From assembly GCA_958295685.1 (NCBI GenBank), contig OY282365.1:496001-560000 (forward strand): 64,000 nucleotides of DNA. The letters are read 5' to 3'. The position numbers were made by a program, and so were the translations under genes. Shown piece by piece: positions 1 to 8,090 of this stretch (the stretch's first letter is position 1; every line of letters starts with the position of its first letter). The DNA is from an uncultured Dehalococcoidia bacterium (lineage in GTDB: Bacteria > Chloroflexota > Dehalococcoidia > Lucifugimonadales > CATQGZ01). The notes under the pieces are model-generated. The model did not search any database and was not told the DNA's origin. It was given only the letters and a program-made list of their open reading frames with translations.

Positions 1-1336
1 CGCCCGACTGCGTGTAGGCCACGCCGTCCTTCATTACGAGGGTTCGTATGGTGATGGCGGTGTCCATGTTGCCGGAGAAGTCGAAGTATCCAACGGCGCC
101 TCCGTAGGGTCCTCGCCTGTCCGGCTCGAGCTCGGCGATTATCTCCATCGCCCGTATCTTGGGCGCCCCCGACAGGGTTCCGGCGGGGAAGCAGGCCCTG
201 AGCGCGTCGAAGCTCGTGCAGCCCTTACGCAGCCTTCCGGTGACGTGCGAGACGAGGTGCATGACGTGTGAGTACCGCTCCACGTCCATGAACTGCGTTA
301 CCCGCACGGTGCCGGGCTCGCTCACACGTCCGACGTCGTTGCGGCCGAGGTCGAGGAGCATGACGTGCTCGGCGCGCTCCTTCTCGTCGTTGAGAAGCCG
401 CTCCTCCTGTGCCGCGTCCTCTTCCGGAGTCGCGCCGCGCGGCAGGGTGCCCGCGATGGGATGGACGGAGACGGCGCCGTCCTCGACCTGCGCGAGCAAT
501 TCGGGCGACGCGCCGACGATGTGGAAGTCGTCTAGGTCCAGGTAGTACATGTAGGGCGACGGGTTGATGGCCCTGAGGGCGCGGTATATCCGAAAGGGAT
601 GCGCGGACGTGGGGCGCGCGAACCTCTGGGACACGACCGCCTGGATTATGTCTCCCTGCACGATGTACTCCCTGGTCCGCCGTATCATATCCATGAACTG
701 GGCCCGTGTCATGTTCGAGGCGGCGCGGGCCTCGGCGCCGGGCGCCGGAGCGTCGCGCGGCAGCGTCAGCGGCGATGCGAGCCTGTCCGCGACCTCGGCG
801 ATCCGGTCGACGGCCTCTGCGTAAGCCCTCTCGACGCCGTCGTCGAGGTGCGCGTGGCTGACGATGCGCACCTTGTGGCGCAGGTGGTCGAACATCAGGA
901 ACGTGGATGTCATCATGAAGACCGATTCGGGCAGGCCCAGCGGATCGTGGACAGGGAAGGGGAGCCGTTCAAAGTAGCCGGCGGTCTCATATGAGAGATA
1001 GCCCACGGCGCCCCCGTTGAAACGCTGGCCGTCCGCGTTCCCCGTCATCGTGAAGCGTGACAGGTACTCCTGTATCGCCTCCAGCGGGTCTACCGCCCCG
1101 CCCGGCTCTCCGTGTCCGGTCTTGATCACGTGCCGGGGCTCGGTGCCGATGAAACTGAATCGGGCGACGTGCTCCGCTCCCTCGACGCTCTCCAGCAGGA
1201 AGGAGTATGGGGGGCGCGCGACCTTGAGATACGCCGAGACGGGCGTCTCCAGGTCGGCGTTGATTTCGCGGTAGACCGGCACCAGGTTGCCCCGGTTTGC
1301 CAGCCGCTTCACCTCTTCCAGCGTTGGGTGGTACAT
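1..1336 (-). CDS. trpE: Anthranilate synthase component I, 3'-truncated by the window edge
   Basis: TrpE converts chorismate to anthranilate, using ammonia supplied by the glutamine amidotransferase subunit TrpG, in the first step of tryptophan synthesis. From the ATG at 1336 the minus frame stays open to base 1, about 445 residues of a usual ~500, so the C-terminus lies outside. Visible family motifs include PIAGTLPRG, LLDLGRNDVGRVS, FPAGTLSGAPKIRAMEII and GGAVGYFDFSGNMDTAI, which belong to the chorismate-binding domain. The start lies about 8 bases beyond the trpS stop, so the two genes form one operon under the T-box further upstream. It could in principle be an aminodeoxychorismate synthase, but the operon with trpS and a Trp T-box favours TrpE. 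Confidence 0.95.
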   Translation of the reverse strand, partial: MYHPTLEEVKRLANRGNLVPVYREINADLETPVSAYLKVARPPYSFLLESVEGAEHVARFSFIGTEPRHVIKTGHGEPGGAVDPLEAIQEYLSRFTMTGNADGQRFNGGAVGYLSYETAGYFERLPFPVHDPLGLPESVFMMTSTFLMFDHLRHKVRIVSHAHLDDGVERAYAEAVDRIAEVADRLASPLTLPRDAPAPGAEARAASNMTRAQFMDMIRRTREYIVQGDIIQAVVSQRFARPTSAHPFRIYRALRAINPSPYMYYLDLDDFHIVGASPELLAQVEDGAVSVHPIAGTLPRGATPEEDAAQEERLLNDEKERAEHVMLLDLGRNDVGRVSEPGTVRVTQFMDVERYSHVMHLVSHVTGRLRKGCTSFDALRACFPAGTLSGAPKIRAMEIIAELEPDRRGPYGGAVGYFDFSGNMDTAITIRTLVMKDGVAYTQSG

Positions 1337-1344
1337 GGCCTGCC

Positions 1345-2394
1345 TCATCCGGTGTGGGCGGGCCGGCGGAGAGTCAACCCGACGCGCCGTTTCATCTCGT
1401 CCAGCTTCGGCCCCGATACCGCCTCGGCCCGCTCCGCTCCGCGCGCCAGCAGGCGGTCGAGCTCGGCCGTGTCCCGTATGAGCTCGTCGTAGCGCCGCCG
1501 GATGGGTGTCAGCGCGTCGATCACCACCTCGGCGACTCTCGCCTTGAGGTCGCCGTAGCCGCGCGCGTCCGCAAAGTCGGCCTCGGTCTCAGCCTCGCCC
1601 CTGCCGGTTATCACCCTGTAGATGCCCAGTAGATTGTCGACGCCGGCCTTCCCGGGGTCGTCGGAGAAGCGTATCTCGTTCCCGGAGTCGGTCACGGCCC
1701 GCATGATGGAGCGCTGGATCTCGTCCGGGCCGTCCAGCATCCTCACGGCGTGGCCCCTGGCAGCCGACTCGCTCTTGGACATCTTGGCCGTCGGGTCGTC
1801 CAGTCCCATCACGCGCGCGCCCACCTGCGGGATCACGGCCTGCGGAACGACGAAGGTGTCGCCGTACAGCCGGTTGAACCTCTGGGCGATGTCCCGGGCC
1901 AGCTCGACGTGCTGGCGCTGGTCGTCGCCCACCGGCACCTCGTCGGCGTCGTAGAGCAGTATGTCGCCGGCCATCAGCACAGGGTAGTCGAGCAGCCCGG
2001 TTGTGATGCTCTCCTGTTTGGCGGCCTTGTCCTTGTACTGCGTCATACGCTCCAGCCAGCCCACCGGCGTGACACAGTTGAGCAGCCAGCAGGCCTCCGC
2101 GTGGGCGGTCACGTGGCTCTGCACGAAGAGAGCGCTGAGCGACGGGTCGAGGCCCGCCGCGAGGAGCAGCGCCGACATGGAGCGCGTCTGTCTTACCAGC
2201 GCGTCGGGGTCCTGGGGCGTGGTGATCGCGTGGAGGTCTACCACGCAGAAGAAGTTGTCCTTCTCCGTCTGGCGGTCCACCCAGCCCTTGATCGCGCCGA
2301 GGTAGTTGCCCAGGTGGACGTCTCCCGACGGCTGAATGCCGCTGAAGACTCTCTTCCGGGCTGCGGTCTCTCCGGGCGGATTTGTGGGTTTCAT
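1345..2394 (-). CDS. trpS: Tryptophanyl-tRNA synthetase
   Basis: This class Ic aminoacyl-tRNA synthetase charges tRNA-Trp. The 349-residue length is normal for bacterial TrpRS. The ATP-binding HIGH-type motif is seen as PSGDVHLGNYLGAI near residue 25 and the KMSKS loop as DPTAKMSKSES near residue 200. The start ATG follows the T-box terminator by about 37 bases. It is the first gene of a trpS-trpE operon, so synthetase and biosynthetic gene share control by uncharged tRNA-Trp. Confidence 0.97.
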   Translation of the reverse strand: MKPTNPPGETAARKRVFSGIQPSGDVHLGNYLGAIKGWVDRQTEKDNFFCVVDLHAITTPQDPDALVRQTRSMSALLLAAGLDPSLSALFVQSHVTAHAEACWLLNCVTPVGWLERMTQYKDKAAKQESITTGLLDYPVLMAGDILLYDADEVPVGDDQRQHVELARDIAQRFNRLYGDTFVVPQAVIPQVGARVMGLDDPTAKMSKSESAARGHAVRMLDGPDEIQRSIMRAVTDSGNEIRFSDDPGKAGVDNLLGIYRVITGRGEAETEADFADARGYGDLKARVAEVVIDALTPIRRRYDELIRDTAELDRLLARGAERAEAVSGPKLDEMKRRVGLTLRRPAHTG

Positions 2395-2429
2395 TGTCCA
2401 GCGCCTTTCCGGTATCGCTCATTTGGGTC

Positions 2430-2732
2430 ACAAAAAAACCCGTCCACAAAGGGACGGGTAATGTGCCGCGGTGCCACCCTATTTCGCCGCCGAAGCATCC
2501 GGCGGCATCTCTGCGGGGCACGGAGGATGAACAACCCTCAATGCCCTGGGCCTTGATAACGGCGCCCCTCCGTCCAAGCCTACGGCCCCGGTGATCGGGA
2601 CTATCGGTTGGAGGCTCCCAGGTCCATTCGGTCTCTACGCCAGCGCCGGATTCCACCATGCCCGGCTCTCTGAGGCTTCGCTGGAGACCTACTACTCCTG
2701 TTCGCAGCCTGTAATCTATGTGATTCTGTACT
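2430..2732 (-). promoter_or_regulatory. Tryptophan T-box leader
   Basis: The minus strand carries the near-universal T-box antiterminator sequence AGGGTGGCACCGCGG at 2480-2466. It is preceded by a Stem I region with AGGAGTAGTA near 2699 and a GGTGGAA distal loop near 2657. In the specifier-loop context GACCGAATGGACC the candidate specifier codon is UGG at 2626-2624, matching tryptophan and the downstream trpS-trpE genes. A strong intrinsic terminator closes the leader. In this RNA family uncharged tRNA pairs with specifier and antiterminator, allowing readthrough into the operon. Exact ends are estimates. Confidence 0.93.
2432..2459 (-). terminator. Intrinsic terminator of the Trp T-box
   Basis: On the minus strand an 8-bp GC-rich stem (ACCCGTCC paired with GGACGGGT, loop CTTTGT) runs into a T-tract of seven. 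It lies just after the T-box antiterminator and before the trpS start, as expected for the alternative terminator of a transcriptional T-box. Confidence 0.92.
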
Positions 2733-2738
2733 GACGCC

Positions 2739-2768
2739 AGTTTAGAAGAAACGGGAGAGGGTTGTCAA
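2739..2768 (-). promoter_or_regulatory. Sigma-70 promoter for the T-box trpS-trpE operon
   Basis: TTGACA (2768-2763) and TAAACT (2744-2739) on the minus strand are separated by 18 bp. This places transcription start near 2732, just before Stem I of the T-box. It is back-to-back with the divergent promoter of repeat element A at 2809. Confidence 0.7.
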
Positions 2769-2808
2769 ATGGACGCTGCCTCCAACCTGAGAATCCTGAT
2801 TCAGGCAA

Positions 2809-3129
2809 TTGACATGCCCGAACCGCTGTGCTAGAGTATTCCCATGATACAGCCGCCTCTCTCCACAGACCGCCCGCAAGACTCCTGCATCGCCTGCGTT
2901 GACCTGTCAGAAAGTGTCAGAAAGTGTCAGAAAGTGTCAGGCAAATCCGAGCCGTCTGAGCCCCTCCCAGCTACGAAATGCCCGTGAAATGCCCCCCGAG
3001 CGTTACACAAAAATTTTCCCGGAGCCTCTGCTGGCTCTGGACGACAGGCCGACGCGAGCCAGGCCGAAGAGTCTACGGTCGGTGGGATCGCGTACGAGGA
3101 CGGTGATGACCGAGCCGGGACACCTTCTT
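2809..3129 (+). repeat. Promoter-array repeat element, copy A (TGTCAG type)
   Basis: The element begins with TTGACA (2809-2814), a 17-bp spacer, TAGAGT (2832-2837), then 6 bp and an ATG at 2844. Four TGTCAG cores follow at exact 10-bp spacing (2905, 2915, 2925, 2935), then AGCTACGAAATG at 2969-2980. A further ~140 bp downstream closely matches copy E near 46.2 kb. A 12-bp palindrome GAATCCTGATTC precedes the -35 box and is shared with copy F. The ATG opens a 47-codon frame (2844-2987) across the array. No complete downstream gene is seen. Function is unknown. Confidence 0.85.
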
Positions 3130-3315
3130 CATAATGCCTACTAATCTGAGACAAGTTCCTGCCTCCCCGAATCGACCAGTCTGGAGCACGTGGCGCAGGC
3201 TCCCAAGCCCTCCGTACATTTTGGCTGATGGATGGGGGCCGCCTTGCCTTGCTCGGCCGTTTCGTGAGCAGTATCTTTCTGTAGTGTCCGTATCTCGACG
3301 ATTCGCCGTAATGAG

Positions 3316-6177
3316 ATGATCATGAGTCGGCTACCATGCCCCCGGCGCCTGCGAATGGCCGCTCATAGGCTTGTCTGGACTGCGCTGGCGTCTCTTTCTG
3401 CCGTCGCCTTCCTCGCTGCGTGCGGCGATGGCCCTCCCGAGCCGGTTCCCGCCGACGATTCGACTGCCACGCCGGCCGCCCCGGCCTCGACGCCTGTCAG
3501 CGCCCCCACGCCGCGGGCTGGTGCGTCACCCGAATCGCGGGCGGCCCGAACGCCGACGAACACTCCCGAGCCGGTTCCCGCCGACGATTCGACTGCCACG
3601 CCGGCCGCCCCGGTCTCGACGCCTGTCAGCGCCCCCACGCCGCGGGCTGGTGCGTCACCCGAATCGCTGGCGGCGATAAACGCTCTGCCTTGGGTTCAGG
3701 ATGGTGTGGCGTCACACGAGGAGTATGCTGCAAGCGGGCTGCGCCTTATGGCGGAGGTGTCTGAGCGTACGTTCGAAGAGCTCATGCGCAGGGGCTGGGT
3801 GGTGGAGACGGGAGACGATCCTCACTATATCGAACCATTCGTGATCAGCGCGCTCGCCGGCATTGCCGGGGAGGACGAGGAGACCGCTGAGCGAATCGCT
3901 GCGATGCCATTTCTCGAGACTGTCGAATACGGGGACATGGTCGCGCTGGACGTTCTCTCCGGTTTGCTTGTGGCCGACCCGGACGGAGCGGTGCAGGTGC
4001 TGGCTCTGCCGGCATTGCAGGACGGCATAACGGATGCACAGGCAGCGGAAATCCCGCTGCTCTATCTGGAGATGCTTCATCCTGCGGCTGCTGAGGCGAT
4101 AAGAAGCCTGCCCTGGGTCCGGGACGGGGAACCCACACAGCCTGCGGGCGACTTCGACAGTGAGCCCGGAGCCGTTGCGATGCTCCAATATCTGGCGGTC
4201 GAGTTTCCTGACGTGTTCCGGGCTGTCATGAAAAGGCCGTGGATCCAGGGGACGACTGAGGGATTCACCGGAGACAGGGCGCAGGTAGTCGACTTCATCA
4301 TCACGATTGCCCGGATAGACGGATCGGCGGCTCTGCAAATTACGGAGATGCCCTTCCTGGAGTCCGTAGAGATGGAAGACCAGTACAGATTGGAGATTTT
4401 TCTGGCGCTGCTCAACTCGGATCCGGACGGAGTGCGTGAGCTGTTGTCTGACCCGGCGTTGTCCGGCGGCGGCGAGGTCGGCACGGCGGCAGACCTGGCT
4501 CTGCTGTATCTGAAATCTCAGGGGCCTGAAGTGTCGGCGGCGATAGACGCCCTGCCATGGATCCAAGACGGAATCGAGCCGATCAGAGACTCGGAGGCAC
4601 CCTCGATTCATCCCTCCAAGTCCAGTCTGGAACACCAGGCCATTCTGAATCTGAGCGATATTTACGTCGTTTCGGGAGAAGCCGCACTCTCCCTCTTGAA
4701 GAAGCCCTGGGCGCGTGATGGTTTCGACATTCGTGAGTTTACGGCTCTTGGGCGTCTTCGGGATATTGTCCTGAGCATGGAAGAGGCGGCGCGAGTCATA
4801 GGGATGCCGTTTCTGGAGACCTTCGAAGCGAGTGACCTCGCCGTGCTGGAGATACTGGAAACCCTCGCTAGGTCTGACCCAAGCGGCCTTGACACGCTGT
4901 TGTCAGACCCTGCGCTGAGCAGCGGCATCACGGACGGCCAGATCGCAGACGTGGCTTTGGCGCACCTGAGGCTGGAGAATGACTCCGCAGCCGGGACGAT
5001 TGAGTCTTTGCCCTGGGTCATGGACGGAACAGGCTCGGACGAGCAGCGCCAGGTCCTGGCGCTTAAGAGTCTGGCGATGGAGTCCAGCGAGGTCTTCCGG
5101 TCTCTTGTAGGCAGGCCATGGGTACGGGACGGCCTTGGTCCGGATGAGGTGACCGTCGTCGGCAGCCTGACCGCCATGTCGGGCAAGTCCTATGGCGACA
5201 GGCGGGACGAAGCGGCAGCCCTGCGGATCATCGACATGCCCTTCCTGGAAGTCATCGATGGGATCGATGCAACGGCCATGGCCTCGCTGCTCGTGTTGTT
5301 CCAGGAGACCGATGAGGGGTATCTGGAGCGGGTACTGTCTCACCCCACGCTGCGCGGCGGAATCACGGACGATCACACAGTGGTGGTGGCGTCGCTGGAG
5401 CTGGTGGTCAGGCACCGTCCGGAACTGCTGGATACCCTGTTGGACCCCGGGCAGGTGCAGATCGAGAAACGCGTGATCGATCTTCCCCACACCGGATTGA
5501 CTACTCTGGCGGTCGTATACGTCAGTCCGGGTGATTACGACACTATGGACGTACTGGAGCGGGCGGCGCGTGCGCAAGAGGCGTTCATGGGCGCTCCATT
5601 TCCGAGAAACTACGTCGGCCTGCTCGTCGCAGAAGTCACGCAGGCGGGCGGAGGCGGGGGAGGCAGCGGAATGATCAGCGTCGCTCCCTCCAACGTGGAA
5701 AGCGGTTACGTCATCGCTCACGAGCTGGCCCATACCTACTGGTACTTCTTCCCACAGTGGATTGCGGAAGGCGCGGCCGACTTCATGACCACAGTCTCGG
5801 CGGACGAGATATTTTCCTCCAACGAGTGCAGTCTCGCGGACAGCCTGTCGGACCTGGACCGCCTCCACGTGGAACGTGCCGAGCAGGGGTTGTCGAATGA
5901 CGCCATCTACTGGTCAGGATGCCCCTATGCTCTGGGGCGCGGGTTATTCATCGACCTGCATGAGTCCCTTGGCGACGAGGCCTTCAGACAGGGGTTCCTG
6001 AGGCTGTATCTGGCGATGCGTGACGAGGCGCACGACGACAAGTGCTCAGGCCCGGAAAGAGGGGTGTGCTACGTGAGAGCCGCGTTCGTAACCGAGGCTC
6101 AGCCTGAGTCTGCCGCCCTCGCCGGTCCGCTCATAGCGCGCCACTACCACGGCCCCGGCCAGCCGCCCTCTCGGTAA
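3316..6177 (+). CDS. Large repeat-containing lipoprotein with gluzincin-like metalloprotease domain
   Basis: The 953-residue product begins with a basic N-region and a hydrophobic segment ending in a lipobox (FLAAC, Cys36), so it is probably a surface lipoprotein. A Pro/Ala/Thr linker contains a duplicated 43-residue unit. Then come four diverged repeats of about 145 residues, each with LPW[VI]xDG, a [KR]xPW segment, MPFLE and DPAL followed by GIT or related motifs. The C-terminal ~200 residues contain HELAH (residues 802-806) and a downstream Glu in WIAEGAADF (E818), the zinc-binding pattern of gluzincin peptidases. Substrate is unknown. No Shine-Dalgarno sequence is obvious, and ATG 3322 is an alternative start. 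Confidence 0.85.
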   Translation: MIMSRLPCPRRLRMAAHRLVWTALASLSAVAFLAACGDGPPEPVPADDSTATPAAPASTPVSAPTPRAGASPESRAARTPTNTPEPVPADDSTATPAAPVSTPVSAPTPRAGASPESLAAINALPWVQDGVASHEEYAASGLRLMAEVSERTFEELMRRGWVVETGDDPHYIEPFVISALAGIAGEDEETAERIAAMPFLETVEYGDMVALDVLSGLLVADPDGAVQVLALPALQDGITDAQAAEIPLLYLEMLHPAAAEAIRSLPWVRDGEPTQPAGDFDSEPGAVAMLQYLAVEFPDVFRAVMKRPWIQGTTEGFTGDRAQVVDFIITIARIDGSAALQITEMPFLESVEMEDQYRLEIFLALLNSDPDGVRELLSDPALSGGGEVGTAADLALLYLKSQGPEVSAAIDALPWIQDGIEPIRDSEAPSIHPSKSSLEHQAILNLSDIYVVSGEAALSLLKKPWARDGFDIREFTALGRLRDIVLSMEEAARVIGMPFLETFEASDLAVLEILETLARSDPSGLDTLLSDPALSSGITDGQIADVALAHLRLENDSAAGTIESLPWVMDGTGSDEQRQVLALKSLAMESSEVFRSLVGRPWVRDGLGPDEVTVVGSLTAMSGKSYGDRRDEAAALRIIDMPFLEVIDGIDATAMASLLVLFQETDEGYLERVLSHPTLRGGITDDHTVVVASLELVVRHRPELLDTLLDPGQVQIEKRVIDLPHTGLTTLAVVYVSPGDYDTMDVLERAARAQEAFMGAPFPRNYVGLLVAEVTQAGGGGGGSGMISVAPSNVESGYVIAHELAHTYWYFFPQWIAEGAADFMTTVSADEIFSSNECSLADSLSDLDRLHVERAEQGLSNDAIYWSGCPYALGRGLFIDLHESLGDEAFRQGFLRLYLAMRDEAHDDKCSGPERGVCYVRAAFVTEAQPESAALAGPLIARHYHGPGQPPSR
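3435..3666 (+). repeat. Near-identical 129-bp-period tandem duplication in the lipoprotein linker
   Basis: A segment of about 103 bp at 3435-3537 recurs at 3564-3666 with essentially one base change (GCC to GTC). The period of 129 bp equals 43 codons, so the frame is kept and the Pro/Thr/Ala linker unit EPVPADDSTATPAAP is duplicated. The high identity suggests a recent slippage or recombination event. Confidence 0.9.
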
Positions 6178-6311
6178 CCGCAATTTTGAGGAACGTTCCT
6201 TCCACGGTGACCGCAACCTATGACGTCGGGGCGCTCCGGTTGACAGAGACGAACCCAGGCGCTGCCATATTCGCGTGGAAGTCTCGGCGAGAGCCCGCAG
6301 GTCGAGGCCCT

Positions 6312-6495
6312 TGGATGGGAAACTGTTCGGACGCTGTGATATCCGAAGGGGGAGTCCAGAGGGGTTCTCCCCTCTGGCAGGGGTCTGGGTCAAGAGCGTC
6401 CACACGGACTCTCTCCTGTTCGGGTTCTCCCATCTGGCCGGGGGTCTGGGGGCTTTGCCCCCAGTTTCCAAATGGGTGGGTGGGGAAACCAGCCG
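6312..6495. repeat. Intergenic repeat family R2, copy 1
   Basis: The stretch 6178-6638 between the lipoprotein gene and erpA holds no convincing gene. It contains GGAAACTGTTCGGAC, then GGTTCTCCCCTCTGGCAGG, then CCCCCAGTTTCCAAATGGG. The same modules recur at 58366-58480 and partly at 52880-52975. Internal GC-rich inverted segments (GGGGGCTTTGCCCCC at 6447-6461) could form hairpins. Role unknown. Confidence 0.65.
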
Positions 6496-6527
6496 TCTGC
6501 TTATCAGGACCACGCTGATCGGAAAGA

Positions 6528-6596
6528 CCTCATGAAGTCTGAACAGTTACTTGGATGCGGCTTCGCTTGACTGTCGCGTCTCCCGATGGATAGAAT
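6528..6596 (+). promoter_or_regulatory. erpA promoter with conserved upstream box
   Basis: TTGACT (6567-6572) and TAGAAT (6591-6596) are separated by 18 bp, and erpA starts about 40 bp further on. Upstream, GACCTCATGAAG followed by TCTGAACAGTTACT (6528-6551) nearly matches a segment placed at the same distance from the -35 box of the fatty-acid operon (11573-11547, minus). That shared position suggests a regulatory site rather than chance. Confidence 0.6.
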
Positions 6597-6638
6597 GGCT
6601 CTATAGCAGACGGTATTCTGGAGTAACGTGAGGAAGCA

Positions 6639-6989
6639 ATGACGACAGCAGAACGCCAGCCGTTGACCATCTCTATCAGCCAGGGCGCCGCCGAACACGT
6701 CAGGGACTTTGCGGAGCAGGCTGGGCAGTCCGACGCGAACCTGCGCGTCGGCGTCAAGGGCGGTGGCTGCTCCGGCCTGACCTACGTGCTTGACATCGTC
6801 GATCAGCCGAATGAGGGCGACAAGGTGATCGAGGGTCACGGCCTGAAGCTCTACGTGGACCGCAAGTCTTACGTCTTCCTGGCGGGCACCATTCTGGAGT
6901 ACTCCGGGGGTCTCAACGGCAAGGGCTTCGTATTCAACAACCCCAACGCCAAGACGACCTGCGGGTGCGGCACCTCGTTCAGCGTGTAG
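6639..6989 (+). CDS. erpA: A-type iron-sulfur carrier (IscA/ErpA/SufA family)
   Basis: A-type carriers bind Fe-S clusters and deliver them to apo-enzymes, with a known role in 4Fe-4S maturation. The 116-residue product has the three conserved cysteines, in GGGCSG near residue 46 and in the C-terminal CGCG. Length and layout (LxVGVKGGGCSGLTY, YVDRKSY, GFVFNNPNA) are typical. The start ATG is preceded by GAGG. ygfZ lies 81 bp downstream on the same strand. Its eukaryotic homologue IBA57 acts together with ISCA proteins, so the pairing is functionally meaningful. ErpA, IscA and SufA cannot be separated by sequence alone here. Confidence 0.93.
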   Translation: MTTAERQPLTISISQGAAEHVRDFAEQAGQSDANLRVGVKGGGCSGLTYVLDIVDQPNEGDKVIEGHGLKLYVDRKSYVFLAGTILEYSGGLNGKGFVFNNPNAKTTCGCGTSFSV

Positions 6990-7070
6990 CGCCGCCCAGG
7001 ATCGACCCCTCGATCATACCGCCGCTCTCCGGGGAGTGGCGGCCCTGTTTCAGGGAGACTGGACGAACTT

Positions 7071-8090
7071 GTGGCCACAAGTCAGCAGGCAGCCCCTCGG
7101 GAAGCGTCGGACGGGTACAGGGCGGCGAGAGAGACCGTCGCGCTGCTCGACCGTTCGGCGGTCGGCCGCCTGAGAATCAACGGCCGCGACGCCCTCGACC
7201 TTCTCGACCGGCTCTCGACTAACCACCTCAGGGACCTGACGCCCGGACACGGCCTCCACACCGTCCTGACCACCAACAAGGGCCGAGTCGTCGATCTGCT
7301 CTTCGTACTGGCCGGGGAGGCTCACCTGCTCGTACTCACGGGACGCCTGACCCGCCGGAAGGTCCCCGACTGGATCGACTTCTACACGTTCACGGAGGAT
7401 GTCTCGGTCGAGGACGTGACCGACGAGACCGCCATGCTGTCGCTGGTCGGCCCGAGTGCGGGCGCCCTTCTGGCCCGCCTGTGTGGGCTGAACGGGATTC
7501 GGGCCTGCGAGTCCGCGTCCGTGACCGTCGGAGGTGTCGAGGCCGTCATCATGCGCACGGACTTCTTGAACCTTCCCTCGTACGACCTCGTCGTGCCGTC
7601 GGACGCCGCGGAGGACGTCCTGGGCGCAGTGATCGGGGCAGGCGCGGGGCACGGTATCGCGCGGATCGGCGAGGAGGCGCTGGACCTGCTCCGAATCGAG
7701 CAGGGCGTGCCGGCGCAGGGCAGGGAGTTGACCGAAGACGCAAACCCTCTCGAAGCCGGCCTGATCGACCTAATCAGCTTCAACAAGGGCTGCTACGTCG
7801 GCCAGGAAGTCGTGGCCCGGCTCAACACGTACGACAAGGTGCAGCGGACGCTCGTGGGGCTCTCGTGGGACGCCTCGCTTGAGCCGGAACGCGCCGCCGA
7901 CCTGTTCGCGGACGGCAGGAAGGTCGGCCTTCTAACCTCGGCGGCGTGCCCTGCCCGCACGGGGCGGAGGATCGGGCTCGGTCTGGTGAGGAAGGCGCAG
8001 GCGCGGGCGGGCCTCGCTCTGGCCGTCGGCTCGCCGGACGGCCCTGCGGCCGTCGTCCACGATCTGCCGTTCGGCGCGAGTCCCTCCTAG
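7071..8090 (+). CDS. ygfZ: Folate-binding Fe-S assembly protein YgfZ/IBA57 family
   Basis: This GcvT-like fold protein uses tetrahydrofolate and supports maturation or repair of certain 4Fe-4S enzymes such as MiaB. The signature KGCYVGQEV is seen near residue 240, the diagnostic motif of the family with the key Cys. The 339-residue length is usual. The GTG at 7071 is used as start. It sits directly after erpA, consistent with the known ISCA-IBA57 partnership. Its TAG stop overlaps the convergent stop of the next gene in a CTAG tetranucleotide. Confidence 0.9.
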   Translation: MATSQQAAPREASDGYRAARETVALLDRSAVGRLRINGRDALDLLDRLSTNHLRDLTPGHGLHTVLTTNKGRVVDLLFVLAGEAHLLVLTGRLTRRKVPDWIDFYTFTEDVSVEDVTDETAMLSLVGPSAGALLARLCGLNGIRACESASVTVGGVEAVIMRTDFLNLPSYDLVVPSDAAEDVLGAVIGAGAGHGIARIGEEALDLLRIEQGVPAQGRELTEDANPLEAGLIDLISFNKGCYVGQEVVARLNTYDKVQRTLVGLSWDASLEPERAADLFADGRKVGLLTSAACPARTGRRIGLGLVRKAQARAGLALAVGSPDGPAAVVHDLPFGASPS

